Source of the DNA: Ophioderma brevispina
Taxonomy: Eukaryota > Echinodermata > Ophiuroidea > Amphilepidida > Ophiodermatidae
Direction: 5' to 3'
Length of the DNA stretch: 64,000 nt
Assembly (NCBI GenBank): GCA_023653785.1
Contig: JAMKCH010010158.1
Location: forward strand, 62,001 to 126,000
A program made the position numbers and the translations under genes. Of the stretch, positions 22,170-33,169 are shown one piece after another (position 1 is the first letter of the stretch; every line of letters begins with the position of its first letter). The notes under the pieces were generated by a model that searched no databases, had not been told where the DNA came from, and saw only the letters and a list, made by a program, of their open reading frames with translations.

Positions 22170-23855
22170 AATCGTGTTCCTCCTTGGGCATGTTAATCAA
22201 CGCGAGAAAAATAATTTTTCCAAACAAAAGTGTCCCGAAAAAAACCCGGGCTATCGTGCCCGTATCAGCAACCCATGAGCTAACGATATTCAACATTCGG
22301 CCCAATATGCGGAGCCATTGTTAATAATAGCCATCCGTGTATATCTCTTTAACGCTCGGTTAGTACTAAATAGCCGGGCCTCTTTCACATAACTAACCAT
22401 TTACACTTAATATAAGCGGTGACCAACTTCTTCTTCTGAAAACGCGTAAATTTTAATAGAAAATAAATTTTAGGCAATAAGTTACAGATTTTTGCTTCTG
22501 CACAATGTTGTTATCGGTCCGAGCTTGCCCAGAACTTGTTGGCATGATTTATTGTATCGTCTTTCTTCCTTTCCAGAATAATGAGGGAAAATAAGGCCAA
22601 AGGTTTTTAATTGCACACGCACTATCAGACGCCCTCAATATTTACTTATTTGTGAATGCGGATAAGTATTTTGTGCTTACGATCATGAAAACATACTCAG
22701 TCTAACTCGGAGAGGTGATAACATCTGAAATCTTTCAGTGCTGGGGACAATATAACATGGCCCTGCACTCCAGATGAAAAGGACTCTGACTTGCTTTTCT
22801 CCACTGCATCCCGGGCCGATAGTTGAATTGAATATCTTTAGTTCTATTGTTTCTGACGTCTAGGTAATCCATGGTCATTGATATTGGGAAATGAATTGAG
22901 GTGACATTTACACTTCAAGAAAAGTACCGTTTATTTGTATGGAACAGACGCGGTTAGATGATTTTAATTATTTATTATGAATTTACACTGGTTTTCCCCA
23001 AGCCCGTTACAAGCATACAAAACAACAGATAAAAGGGCACATGTCTATCGTGGTCTATAGTGGAAATAAAATGTCCCATAACAGCGGGATAATCCCAATT
23101 AAAATAATACCATAAGATGTAAAGTTGCTTGTCTCCGATTTATATCTATTCTGTTTTCTATTTGATATGAGAGAGCCTCGGTACTTGCCACATTCGCCCA
23201 AAAGCCCAGATTCAATTACGGTGCTAATACTGATGGTTAATCATTAAAATGGCGGTTTTTTATATCTTGGAATGGTTTGGATTAGAGGGCTCAACGGTCA
23301 GGACCACATGAGAAAACAATAGGCCATTCATCTGATATCAAAATTAATTCTACTTCCGGGTAAATTAAGAATCCCAAAGACGATCGGAACACGCACCTTC
23401 ATGAATTTAAATATTCCCTCTAATACCTTAACATAATTTAATGCGTAATATGTCTGAAATATAAATCCAAAAATTCTTGGTGTTAGTTTTTATTTTTAGT
23501 TTGTAAGATATGGTCTTCTTCTTTGCGTATCCATAAGTCATTGGTAATGGGTTGTGGTGGTGTCAAAATTTATACAAATGAGTAATCTGATCCGGGGCCG
23601 TGTGACTCCATGATACGGACGCTCCTATCATAACCCGGCTCGGGCGGGTCCGGAACACTGACACTGGCTGCGATGTCCATAGTTGTGACTCTCTGTACAC
23701 GGGGCCGACGGCTTAACGTAGGAAGGACGGAATTCTTTCATGATTAATTTGTCCAATTCCATTCGAACCATGGAGGACAGCGGTATTCTGTATTTAATCA
23801 ATAGCTGGTATACAGATCAAATCCAGAATTGAGTACCCGGATATATCCCAGCAAT
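22170..23855. other. No gene recognised; one GC-rich reverse-strand frame
   Basis: Mostly AT-rich DNA without features. At 23577-23745 the minus strand has a GC-rich open frame of about 56 codons containing MDIAASVSVPDPPEPGYDRS. Its CpG-rich composition differs from the flanks, so it could be an exon or an eroded element. I do not recognise it. Confidence 0.3.
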
Positions 23856-23857
23856 TG

Positions 23858-23947
23858 ACCCCACCTGGATTCGAACCCGAGATTTGTTTTTTGGTAAATT
23901 TGCGTCACAGGGAAGCACCCTAACCACTAGACCACGCTCTCCCACAG
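23858..23947 (-). mobile_element. tRNA-derived SINE head
   Basis: The minus strand reads a tRNA-like module: A box TGGTCTAGTGGTTAGG (23933-23918) and B box GGGTTCGAATCC (23879-23868), with a GGAGAGCG-like 5' end. An insertion-like AT-rich stretch sits between anticodon and T arms, and the acceptor ends do not pair well. It is therefore a SINE or tRNA relic, not a functional tRNA gene. The A/B boxes are an internal RNA polymerase III promoter in intact SINEs. Confidence 0.65.
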
Positions 23948-24164
23948 ATGGTCTATTATTTGTTTCTTATTATGCTTATTACAAGGATAGTCAAGAATAA
24001 ATTGGACCCTGAATGTGTCCACTACTTTGCATCCTTAAGGCCCGAGTGCACAAAATCGGGGTAATAGTAACCCAAATATTTGATTCATCTGCGAACAAAT
24101 TGTAAAGAATCTGTTTTAAACTGATTTGAGTAGGTAAAGGTGTCTAGATTTACAAAAAAAAAAA

Positions 24165-24325
24165 GATGCCGCCGGTGCAGGCTGGGGAACTTTTTTTTTC
24201 AAAATGGCCGCCAAACATGGTAAAATTAATAGAACAGGCATAAATCAGTTGAAAAAAGTGATACAGGTTCTAAACAAACTGTAATGTTTATGTTTTCAAG
24301 TTCCCCAGCCTGCACCGGCAGCATC
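24165..24325. repeat. 161-bp hairpin with 28-bp terminal inverted repeats
   Basis: GATGCCGCCGGTGCAGGCTG continuing GGGAACTT at 24165-24192 is mirrored by AAGTTCCCCAGCCTGCACCG continuing GCAGCATC at 24298-24325, with one mismatch in 28. Poly-A lies outside on the left, and matching poly-T on the right. The interior has AAAATGGCCGCCAAA. This is a miniature inverted-repeat element. Confidence 0.8.
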
Positions 24326-24570
24326 TTTTTTTTTTTTTTGGTAAATTTCTCAAACTTTAAATTGACATAATATTGCCATAAATTAGAACCGGATGTGATA
24401 ATGAAGGTAATCTCAAAATTCATCTGAGATTATAATTACCTCCTATTTCTTCTTGCTTGCCCGCTATGGCACAGAACCCTCTGAGCTTCAAAATCCATTA
24501 AAGGGACATAAATTAGAACCGGATGTCAAAATCCATTAAAGGGACCTAATGGCATGAAAAAATTGACATA

Positions 24571-24803
24571 ATGAGAAGGACCCTTACTGAAATCACTTCC
24601 ACGAGTTTGAAAACAATTGGATGTTTACATTCTGTAAAAACTGTAAAAAACGGAAGAGTTCCAGGGGGAGGTGGCAGTTTGTGGCAATTTCTGGAACAGA
24701 AAAGCAAGGTGTTCACATCCCTGATAGAATTTACAGTGTATCAACACAATTCAAAAGCATTCAGACCGGTATGAAAGTAATCATAGTCCGGCAGGTATCA
24801 TAG
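24571..24803 (+). other. Short ORFs inside inverted repeat, not called as genes
   Basis: Two overlapping forward frames of 60-67 codons lie entirely within the left arm and loop of the inverted repeat. No domain is recognised, and the arm's reverse copy does not preserve the frame. I treat them as chance frames. Confidence 0.3.
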
Positions 24804-24939
24804 TCCGGGGTCCACAGACGACAACGGAATAAAGCGTGAAACTAATGTTGCGTGAAGAGTCAGCTGAATCGATTGGCCTATTGTTCACCATTGTTCCCGG
24901 ACTGTGAGCCCGGAGGACCATATCTCCTGCCACACCGGG
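24766..24939 (-). mobile_element. 174-bp MITE, CCGGTGTG-type termini (copy 1)
   Basis: This is the reverse complement of 43912-44085 at about 90% identity over its full length; both copies are 174 bp. Termini read CCGGT(A/G)TG and CACACCGGG, with inner inverted blocks GATATGGTCC and CAGTCCGGG. The flanks read ATTCAG on the left (before ACCGGT) and ATTCAG on the right (after CCGGG), suggesting a 6-bp target duplication. Confidence 0.8.
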
Positions 24940-25680
24940 ATTCAGGCATTGTACTTTAGGCTTGTAGTAAGATATTGATCTGGCAAGTGAAAGATGGATT
25001 AGCCGGGATTAGCACATATACAATAGCAATGGTCTGTAAGCTGATGAAAACATGCTTTTCAAGTTTGGTAAATGCTGGCAGTAATGTCAGCATCCTTGTT
25101 CCAGAAATTGCCACAAACTGCCAAATGTTTGCAAACTCGTGGAAGCGATTTTAGCAAGGTCCTTTTCATTGTGTCAGTTTTTTTTCATGCCATTAGGTCC
25201 CTTTAATGGATTTTCACATCCGGTTCTAACTTATGGCAATAGTATGGCAATTTAAAGTTTGAGAATTTAAATAAAACTTTTTGGTAGTATTTGATATCAG
25301 GAATAACATAGTAAAACTCAAGGAGATCTCCACAATTGAAAGTGTTTAAATCGTGTGCAAATATATAATATTTTATTCAGCTTTTGCTATTAAAGCCTCA
25401 AAAAGGTATAGTTTGTACTATCTATGACACTTACTTTTGGTACAATAGGATGCAAAAAGTTCAAGACCGTCCTGGGGTAAAATTTACATAATGGTCCGAT
25501 TTTGTTAAAACTGGTCACAATTGGTTCAGGCATCACAGTCAATATGAAATGTACACTGAATCTGAAATTGAAAGGTCAATATGTGACTTTCTGACCTTTG
25601 GCTTGTAACCTCCTATAGGTCAAAGCCCGGCCATATTTTACATTATAATTAAATAACAAATGTCATAGAGTATATATCTA

Positions 25681-26298
25681 CACTGTAAAAAATTTAAGTG
25701 CAATTTACAGGAAAATACTGTAAAAACTTCCCAAAACTTACAGTATTTGGCTGTAATTTGGAAATACAGGAAAATACTGTACATTTTATGTCCAATTTTC
25801 CAGGCCTATAATGACAAAATCTAAAAGTGAAGACTTTATTCAAAATTTAATGAGTAACAACATCATTATACACTACTATGAATTTTTCAACTATACCATT
25901 AAGTACTAAAATATACAGGGAAAATACTGTAAATTTTACAGGAAAATAATGACAGCAATTCTGCCAACAAAACCCCGTAAAAATATAGCTTTTACAGGTT
26001 TTCATTCAAATTTATTGTATATTTTACAGTTTGTTGTAATACATTTTACAACAAACTGTAAATTTTACAGTATATGCACTGTAAAAAATTGCGGATAGGC
26101 CAACTAAGTTAGGGTGTTCGTCAGTGCTTGTTTATTCTCCACACATTCATAATCTCTCTAATAACTCACCAAATATATATGTTTATAAGCGTTTTGATGA
26201 ATTAATATTTACAGTATACTGTAAATTTTACCGTAATTTGTTGGCAGAATTGCTGCCAGTATTTTACTGTAAAATTTTACAGTATTTTTTTTACAGTG
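25681..26298. mobile_element. TA-flanked inverted-repeat element rich in ACTGTAAA
   Basis: It starts TA-CACTGTAAAAAATT at 25679 and ends TTTTTTTTACAGTG-TA at 26300, a terminal inverted repeat with TA on both sides as in Tc1/mariner-type insertions. The interior repeats TTACAGTA/TACTGTAA many times, and an internal CACTGTAAAAAATTG end at 26079 suggests a second, nested or composite copy. The 80-codon frame over it is a by-product. Confidence 0.65.
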
Positions 26299-26763
26299 TA
26301 ATGTGTATGTTATTATGTACAACTAGACGAACAATTTTAAAACAATCCAATAGATTTGAAATTTAACCCCATTGTGACCTTGGAGATATTTTGCTTATAA
26401 CAATCGAACTACAACCCGCAGATAGGGCAAACTGTACTTTTTTTTTAAATTGTTGGAACCTGATGGATATGTGCTTGTACTTTTACACATTCTGACCCTT
26501 TTGGGTAGATTTTCGTAGATTTTTAATATTATTTCAAATATCAAATAATACCAAATTTTGTTTTAACACCTTTTGTTGCAATTACTTTGGAGTTGTGGAG
26601 CTTATTTCACAATTTCACCCGTTTTCCTGAACATTATTTAAAACTAAAAGAAACTGCTTGGATATTGTACATACCCTTGACTTTGCGACATAAAATCTGT
26701 TGCCTCCATTGTTTTATTTTAAAGACTTTTTGGCAGTTAAATGAGTAAAATTATTATCTAATG

Positions 26764-27322
26764 CTGAACACTTAAGTGTATAAGGCCTTGTGCACTCCCA
26801 TTAGTGTATAAAACGACTTTGTCGGTGGATTTTTTACAAAAACTCTGATCATTGATGGGGTACATCAACACGACCACATAACAGGGACAAATGAAAATCG
26901 GTTGCAGCACCGATTCAAAATGGCGGTCCAAAAACCAATGTTTGCAATACACACCCAATTCTCCTGACAAAAAAAAAATCAAACTTGGCTCATAATAGGA
27001 GAACATAAATACATTTACATCTGAAATAAAAATATAAAAACGTTACTCCAGTACGATTTAAAGGGCAAAACAAATTTTGACTAGCGCCACCAAATGCTTA
27101 ATTATGCTAATTAGCATAATAACGCCAATGTCGATTTGATTTTTTCCACCAAAATATGCGCACCTGATATTTAGGCAATTACATAAAAATCGGGCAAAAA
27201 TAATTTACCGTTAAAAAATGGCGCACGAAAAACAAAATGTTGGCTCCACCTGGACCCCCATACACTTAAGTGTTTATATTGTACATATATTTTGCATGGA
27301 AATAAAGATTTGAGATTTGAGT
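26764..27322 (+). mobile_element. Possible small element and LINE-type 3' tail
   Basis: AACACTTAAGTGTATA at 26767 and TACACTTAAGTGTTTA at 27261 bracket about 500 bp. The shared 12-mer is itself palindromic, so this alone is weak evidence of an element. Immediately after comes TTTTGCATGGAAATAAAG with the short tail (ATTTGAG)2 at 27300-27322, a typical CR1/RTE-group LINE or SINE 3' end. Reverse-strand coding across 26758-27006 is not recognised. Confidence 0.4.
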
Positions 27323-27450
27323 GTTAATTATTTTTTTAATGTTTTTGATATATTTTATGTATCCATGAGAGCATTTTTGAGCATCTACAATCAGCTCTTA
27401 CGAGTTTCCCAGGACCCGCCCTCCCCTCCCCTCCTTACGTTTCGGTGTGG

Positions 27451-27606
27451 TCAATTACGCGTATTATTTTGACACCCCAGAATTTCAAATCTCAATTTGC
27501 AATAATTCTCACACTCAGCTGGCGATATCCTTATGATGTTGGTATAAACCGGGTAGTCAAACATGATGGTTACGGGTGTGTTGTGGTCCACATTGGCGGT
27601 AAAGTT
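27451..27606 (-). CDS. Terminal exon of an F5/8-type C (discoidin) domain gene
   Basis: The exon encodes 51 residues and a TGA stop (27453-27451). It reads FTANVDHNTPVTIMFDYPVY then TNIIRISPAEC and LRFEILGC. This is the C-terminal third of an F5/8 C (discoidin) domain: a strand ending in the aromatic FDYPVY, the IRI-P core, and the closing LRFEILGC with the disulphide cysteine. A splice acceptor (TTTTACTTTCACAG) ends at 27607, so the rest of the domain must be upstream on the minus strand, at higher coordinates. Such domains bind membrane lipid or glycans in secreted proteins. The usual tryptophan after IRI-P is replaced by cysteine. The reading frame is clean, so this may be a live exon; gene identity is not fixed. 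Confidence 0.7.
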   Translation of the reverse strand, partial: NFTANVDHNTPVTIMFDYPVYTNIIRISPAECENYCKLRFEILGCQNNTRN

Positions 27607-28032
27607 CTGTGAAAGTAAAAGTTGATCGGATAATAAATAAGATTATTACTTTACTTCATAAAAGCATTGATACACACAATTCCTTTACGAATTAAATCAT
27701 CCATATGTCTGTTGCTTCTGTGAGGGCGCCTCTGTTTCTCTCGCTCTCTGTCTTGCGATTGCGCTGCAAAGTGTGTTGCACGCCCACGTGTGTGCGTATG
27801 ATAGGCCCACTCAAGCAGGAGGTCACGCCAACATGCGTTATTTTCTTGTACGCGATAAAGCAACAGAATCGCTGTGACCTGGTTAAAGACACTATGGAAA
27901 ATATCCTGGATTGAGGTCTAAAATACCATAATTCATTATAAAATAATGTATTATTGTTGCATATCTAGGTTGGTCTAATGTGGTGTAAAGGGTAATTGGG
28001 GTTAAAAACAAAATTAAAAGCGATGAAATTTG

Positions 28033-28480
28033 AAGGAGAACTGTACTAAGAATAACTTATACATTATACGCTATAAAAATAATTATTGAACACATATCGA
28101 GTGGTTTCATGGAAAAACGGAATTATACTAAACCATAACCATAAAAATGAATAAAAACATTTTGTCTGACCATATATATATGGGATATCTATATGTGTTA
28201 AGCGACACCGACGGCACAGTAACGTCATACACCTTCTCACGTAACGCTTTCATAATGTGCATTTCCTATGGCATGTATGACGCCAACGTGCCGACCGTAT
28301 CACATAACATGTTATACAATAGCGCGAATTTTAAATAGCGCATGGTCAGACTAGATGGTTTTAATTCATTGTTTTAATTCATTCAGTAATTCCGTTTTCG
28401 ACGAAACCACTCGATATGCAGTCAATAATTATTTTATAGAGTATATTGTATAATATTATCTGTTGTACGGGTTCTCCTTT
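28033..28480. mobile_element. Inverted-repeat element with about 95-bp termini
   Basis: The left terminus (28035-28128) reads GGAGAACTGTAC, then AAAATAATTATTGA, then CATATCGAGTGGTTTC and AAACGGAATTA. The right terminus (28385-28477) is its reverse complement with about 80% identity (TAATTCCG, GAAACCACTCGATATG, TCAATAATTATTTT, GTACGGGTTCTCC). The interior is about 250 bp and has a 63-codon frame that is not recognised. It sits between the two discoidin exon copies, and so within a host intron if that gene is real. Confidence 0.8.
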
Positions 28481-28903
28481 AAGTTTTGTAAAAGCGTGGT
28501 CTCTGAAGTTATAGAAATCCCAACAAATTTTAAAGCATCCCAAATCTTCATTGATTGGTGTGCTACAAAAAAGTCAGGAATGTTGGAGGCAGCATTTTCA
28601 CAACATGAGGTAAGAAGGAAAACAAGACGAGAAGGACAGACTGATAATATGGCGGACATGCTTTCTTCAGACAAGGAAAAGCCTCTTGCCTAAAGCCTAA
28701 GCAAGATACCTCCTTGGTAAAAAGATACATTTGATCTGGTGAAGTGAAGTATGTCCTTGATGTAATAAGGACATCAAAAACGGTGTCAAGATATTTTGCA
28801 ATGTAAACCGTTGGACACGAGTGTGAATAGCTGAACCCAGTTAATGGATTTGAGAAGCATGTAGATATTAGCCGCTGCCGACATTGATTGATTAGTGCAA
28901 GTA

Positions 28904-28958
28904 CGTAGTCGAACATGATAGTCACTGGTGTCTCGTACTCAACATTGGCAGTAAATTC
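28904..28958 (-). pseudogene. Partial duplicate of the discoidin exon
   Basis: After an acceptor-like TCTATTTCACAG (28970-28959) the minus strand reads EFTANVEYETPVTIMFDY, matching 17 positions of the exon at 27606-27451 with conservative changes. Upstream intronic bases are also alike (GATTACTTTATTT against GATTATTACTTTACTT). The match stops after FDY, where a GTACTTGC follows, so the domain cannot be completed. It is either a duplicated exon now degenerate or an exon cut by a rearrangement. The longer 141-codon reverse frame that includes it is otherwise unrecognised. Confidence 0.6.
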
Positions 28959-29011
28959 CTGTGAAATAGAGTTGAACTGATACATCAAATAAGAAGATTA
29001 CTTTATTTAGC

Positions 29012-29452
29012 ATGATTAAACCAAGCGCTCCATCAAAGTCATGTGCTTTAGATCACATCCCTACCTGGCTCCTGAAGCAACACTTGTCTATGATCCTTCC
29101 CAAACTAACTGAAATCGTCAATGCCTCGCTTGCTCATGGAATTTCCCCACGCTCATTAGGCCACATCATTGTAACACCGATTTTAAAGAAATCTTCTCTT
29201 GACAAAAATGAACTCAAAAATTATCGTCCTGTGTCAAATATGTCATCAATCTCAAAGTACATTGAGAAAGTCGTGACATCCAGACTATGGGGACATGTTG
29301 AACATGTTCACTTCAGTTGCCCCAACTGTTTATGGAACTCTCTTCCTCTTCCTAATCGTCTCAAGAACGCTAACTCTGCTGCCTCCTTCAAGAAGCTTCT
29401 GAAGACACACCTTTTTACTAAACAACTCTCTAAATGCAAAAGAGTGGAGTGA
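29012..29452 (+). pseudogene. Internally deleted LINE ORF2 (RT start fused to C-terminus)
   Basis: A single 146-codon frame. Residues 10-90 read SCALDHIPTWLLKQHL, VTPILKKSSLDKNELKNYRP and SISKYIEKVVTSRL, the first RT blocks of a CR1/jockey-type LINE. It then jumps at about residue 95 directly to CPNCLWNSLPLPNRLKNANS and FKKLLKTHLFTKQL, the very end of the same ORF2. About 400 residues, including the catalytic YADD, are missing without loss of frame. This could be an in-frame deletion in a dead copy or a non-autonomous derivative. A TA-flanked MITE lies immediately after the stop. Confidence 0.8.
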
Positions 29453-29455
29453 CTA

Positions 29456-29640
29456 CAGGGCCCACTCCAAAGAGATTGAAATTTCATACCTTTATAAGTA
29501 TACTTTTTGGGTCAAATTTTATCTTGATAATTGACAAAATGATATCATTAGCATTTTGGTAAATTATCAAGAGTACATTTGAGCCAAAAAATATCTTTGA
29601 AAGCTCTGTGAATGAATTCACTCTTTTTAGAGTGGGCCTG
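29456..29640. mobile_element. TA-flanked MITE inside a larger palindrome
   Basis: Starts TA-CAGGGCCCACTCCAAAGAG at 29454 and ends CTCTTTTTAGAGTGGGCCTG-TA at 29642, giving 185 bp with about 20-bp terminal inverted repeats and TA target duplication. Outside it, CTCTCTAAATGCAAAAGAGT at 29426 is the exact reverse complement of a 21-bp block at 29662-29682, so the whole 29426-29682 stretch is palindromic. Confidence 0.8.
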
Positions 29641-29689
29641 TAGCACTCCAAAGAGTGAATTCACTCTTTTGCATTTAGAGAGAATGTTT

Positions 29690-30815
29690 TATTTCTTTTC
29701 ACTCTACGCTTTGTAACTTCCAGTAAAAGACGGCATTATAAACGTGTTTGTTATTCATTTATTATTTAGGAAATCATTTTTGTAAGGGTGCCTCAAACTC
29801 AACAACCGGTTGATGGCCGATTATGTCGGCTTCTTTCTGGTTAGAATTGGGTTCTTTGTTCTAAACAATTAACCATAAGGTTTGCCGTGCGAATGCAAAG
29901 CAAGAAAGAGGTAAGTGCAATAGCGGCCATGCGATACAGATGTGTGCTTCATGTGTTATTCGTGGGTCCCATTCAAACGACACAGTCACCTGAGAAACCA
30001 TTTCAAGAGCAACCGACAAAGACTTGCAAAATAGTATGCTTGATGGCAGCTATTTCACTTCAAACCGAGTTCAACCGTCACGAATTACGGTTAACAACTT
30101 ATTGAGTTTGAAGTCATCCTAACATTTAAAACACCTACAATACTAACCTCTTCACGAAAATCAATAAGCCACATGATGTCGAAGGTTAAATTATAATCAC
30201 GTATAGCTAAAAGAGTGGGTTATATGGTAAGAAAGAACAGACATCAGACTCGATCGGAAACAGCATGAAAAATACAATCAAACCCCACACATATAGAAAT
30301 TCCGATTTCCCAGAATATTCACTCAAAATAATGAAGAATTAGATGTGCTATATATCTTTAGTGTTTAATCACAGCATTAATAATGTACCTATCACCATGT
30401 ATCAAACACATTGAAATGTGACAGAACGGCTTATTCAATACAACGTAATAACTGCTGACTGGTACCTAGAGTAAATGTGTGAGACCAAAATTTTCAAATC
30501 AAAACAACTTCCAAATTCAATTCATTCAAGAACTATCAAGAAACTGAGCACCAGTGTGTGTGTCAGATAATTACTCCGTTTTGATCAGCTTCCTACTGCA
30601 GATCGTTCAGGAAAAATGGCCTGGCATGGATTAAGCTGCAATTTGAGTTTTGTTTGTTTGTTTGTTTTGTTTTTGATTGAGGCGCAATTATTTCTCATAT
30701 TCTGATGTAATTACCTTTTATTCCTCGTCTATTGATATACATCAGCGTGGGATTGGGTTTTGGTATTGCAGTAGAGAGTTTTAAACAAAACATAAACGTC
30801 GTCTTATAACAGGCC
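29690..30815. other. No gene recognised
   Basis: Contains a 72-codon forward frame at 29887-30105 with no recognised domain, and a (TTTG)n run at about 30646-30672. Nothing else stands out. Confidence 0.4.
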
Positions 30816-30821
30816 ACTTGA

Positions 30822-31040
30822 GTTATAATTCAGGTCACAACGTATATTGAAAGAAAGTTAACTGTACCAGGATGTGTCACCATTGCGGGTCGCCCAGAAG
30901 TACGCGTTCAATCTAGCGTTGCGCGAGTTGTCACATGCTTACGTGAAGACGGCAGTGAGCTGGTGCCTTATGATAGTCCTCCATACCAATGGAAACTTAC
31001 ACCATGTATCATATTTGAAGAAAGGGGGGGGGGGAGATGA
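30822..31040 (+). other. Candidate exon without start codon, unrecognised
   Basis: A frame of 72 codons, open between stops, lacks an ATG. It reads LTVPGCVTIAGRPEVRVQSS, then VARVVTCLREDGSELVPYDS and PPYQWKLTPCIIFEE. It has CpG-containing codons and no low-complexity bias, so it looks more protein-like than most frames here. It ends in a poly-G tract. I cannot name a family; it may be a host exon or an element fragment. Confidence 0.25.
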
Positions 31041-31204
31041 GATATGATAAATGCATTTTCAGAGAGAAGTCCGTAACTTATGGACTGAATCGTAGTTAGT
31101 GGGTGTCTGACGGAAACTTTTTATATTATTAAACATAAATGTGCAATAAAACGATGGCTGGCGCCTTCGACGTGCCTGTGTCTATCCTTCTGAGAGTAAA
31201 AGTC

Positions 31205-31440
31205 GGCAAAATTAGGCAGAGTGTTCATTACTCGAAACTTTGATTTGTCATTTATCTATTCCAAGGATACCAAGGTATTCGATTTTCCTTTCAACTTTGT
31301 TGCCGAATTTCAGTCTCCTATTTTGCCACCTGAGGGAGCTCTTTCAAAATGGCTGCAAAAATTTAGAAATATGAGAAACTTATATTTAACTGTATACAAA
31401 CCAATGGAGCAATTGTTGGGAATTTAGCCAAGTGATCTCT
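31205..31440 (+). repeat. Copy of the ~155-bp GGCGGCCA repeat family (inverse orientation)
   Basis: Reverse-complementing this stretch gives CTGAAATTCGGCAACAAAGT, CCTTGG..TCCTTGGAATAG and AAATGACAAATCAAAG. These match the block order of 32570-32680 (CTGGAAATTCGGCAAACAAG, CCTTGTGATGTCCTTGAATG, AAATGAAAAATCAACG). With 32.2-32.7 kb it forms an inverted pair about 1 kb apart. Confidence 0.6.
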
Positions 31441-32156
31441 AGAAACTGTCCTAAACATAGTATTGATCAGAAGGGCATTAATAGAGCGGGATTTTCGAAG
31501 TTTAGCCTATGATATCTTACAATATTTTAGAACCAACATTTACTATTCTTTACAATGACAGGGGGGATTTCCAAAACGTCTAACAAAGTAATTAAAAATT
31601 ACCCAAAAAATAATGAAAAAACGTGATACCACAAAATGTGGTGAAGTTTGAGCACAAATTTACCCCTAGTGATTGTGAAGAGTTTGAATGAGCAACTCCA
31701 ATACTGATTAGAATTACAGAGATTTAGCTCATCCCAAGATTTTCAGTTTGTAGAGTACGCAACAATTTAGTTATTCTATATATGCTGGTGTATATGCCAA
31801 ACAAGTCCCAAACCAGTTGTAGAAGTATTAAAATTAATTAGATTATCCTCATATAAACTGTAAAGTGATATTTTCTATAGGGTATGAAAGTGTTGAGCTG
31901 GGTCGTGGATGTATTATGTGTGGATATGTACACCTACAAGGCGCCAGAGCAACTGAGCCATCGAGGCCTGACAAAAGTAATACTCTCTGGCAAACTTCTA
32001 CTCAAATGTATGAATGAAATATGTGATGGTAGTTGACAAAATTTTAAGGTTTGACGTCCATTTTAGAAGAAAATAGCACCTCAAAAATAGTTAACAATGT
32101 GGTTTGTGATACTTAAATATCTTTAGAGAATCACATATTCTAATAATCATGAAATT

Positions 32157-32715
32157 TCAGGGCTATTGGCTAGTGTGTTGATCAATAACATGTTTAGACA
32201 TTTCTAGGAATATGGCAGCCATTTGGAAAAGCAGCCCATTATTGTGAATGCAATACTGTTTTTTAGTTTTTAAAACCTTTTTGTAGAGAGCACCTGGCCC
32301 AATTATCAGGAAACGGACCCTATAGATAATATTTGTGGTTAAAACATATGCTTTTGATGAATTGTATATGATTTTGGCGGCATTTGGGAAAACACGCCAT
32401 AAATCATTCCCGAACAACATGTTTTAGGTTTTATAGCAAGCGACACTTGGCAAAAATTATGACCAGACACCGATACGTTAGATGGTATTTGTGGTAAAAC
32501 AATATGCTTTTAACTAATTGTCTACGATTTTGGAGGACATTTTGAAAAAAGGCCCTCAGGGCCATGAAATACGGTACTGGAAATTCGGCAAACAAGTTGG
32601 ACCGGATTCCTTGTGATGTCCTTGAATGGAACGCAGTTGAAAATGAAAAATCAACGTTGGCAAAATTATAGAGTAATGATAATAGTGACTTCGCGCCTTG
32701 TTTTTCAGGACTAGT
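32157..32715 (-). repeat. Tandem array of the ~155-bp GGCGGCCA family (three units)
   Basis: Cores ATATGGCAGCCATTTGGAAA (32207), GATTTTGGCGGCATTTGGGA (32370) and GATTTTGGAGGACATTTTGA (32526) are 156-163 bp apart. Between them TTTGTGGTTAAAACATATGC (about 32328) and TTTGTGGTAAAACAATATGC (about 32488) also correspond. The last unit continues into the AAGTTGG..CCTTGTG block shared with 11.0 kb. Reverse frames of 85-99 codons over it have no recognised product. Confidence 0.7.
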
Positions 32716-33169
32716 TCGTTGATCTTTCAATTCCGGTCAAAATATGGAACTGGGAAATCGAAGCAAAGTATGAGAACGTTGGATTAACATAACATTATGT
32801 TGGGAAGGGAAACACAACTTCGGCCTTAACTCTAATTTTTTTTTTTTTGGATGTGTAGTCAAGAAATCCTGTGGGAATAAGAAATTGCCTTTATCGTGGC
32901 GGCTTCAGTCAATACTAAAAACATGGGCTGCGCCAGCGTAAAATCACAGGTAGCTCCTAAATATTACACGATGTAACATATAGGTAACAAAAATCAATTT
33001 GAAAACTCTCAGGGGAGGCCGGTTCTTCGCAACTTGCCAACGCCCACCCAATCTGGTGCCGACCCTGCACTTAAAATACCAAATACTAAAAACAATGACA
33101 TACAGAATAAATCAAGCCAAATTAACAAAAATTTTTAAAATATCAGGGAAATAGGTGTTGCTGATAACC

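Larger units (their letters stand above)
24342..25272. repeat. Long inverted repeat with a nested 174-bp element in its loop
   Basis: The left arm (about 24342-24730) contains TCTCAAACTTTAAATTGACA, ATTAGAACCGGATGT, TCCATTAAAGGGACC and CACTTCCACGAGTTTG. The right arm (about 25045-25272) contains their reverse complements in reverse order. The left arm has about 100 bp extra around 24400-24500 and a partial local duplication of the AGAACCGGATGT block. The loop holds the element at 24766-24939. Confidence 0.8.

Noticed and set aside
23858..23947. Functional tRNA gene
   Set aside because: A and B boxes are present but the anticodon and acceptor arms do not fold properly; SINE head instead.
26767..27276. 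AACACTTAAGTGTA ends as true terminal inverted repeats
   Set aside because: The 12-mer is itself palindromic, so its presence at two sites does not by itself show inverted termini; kept only as a weak element call.
28563..28988. 141-codon reverse-strand frame as a complete gene
   Set aside because: Only its first 18 or so codons match the discoidin exon; the remainder has no resemblance and would follow a likely splice or rearrangement point.
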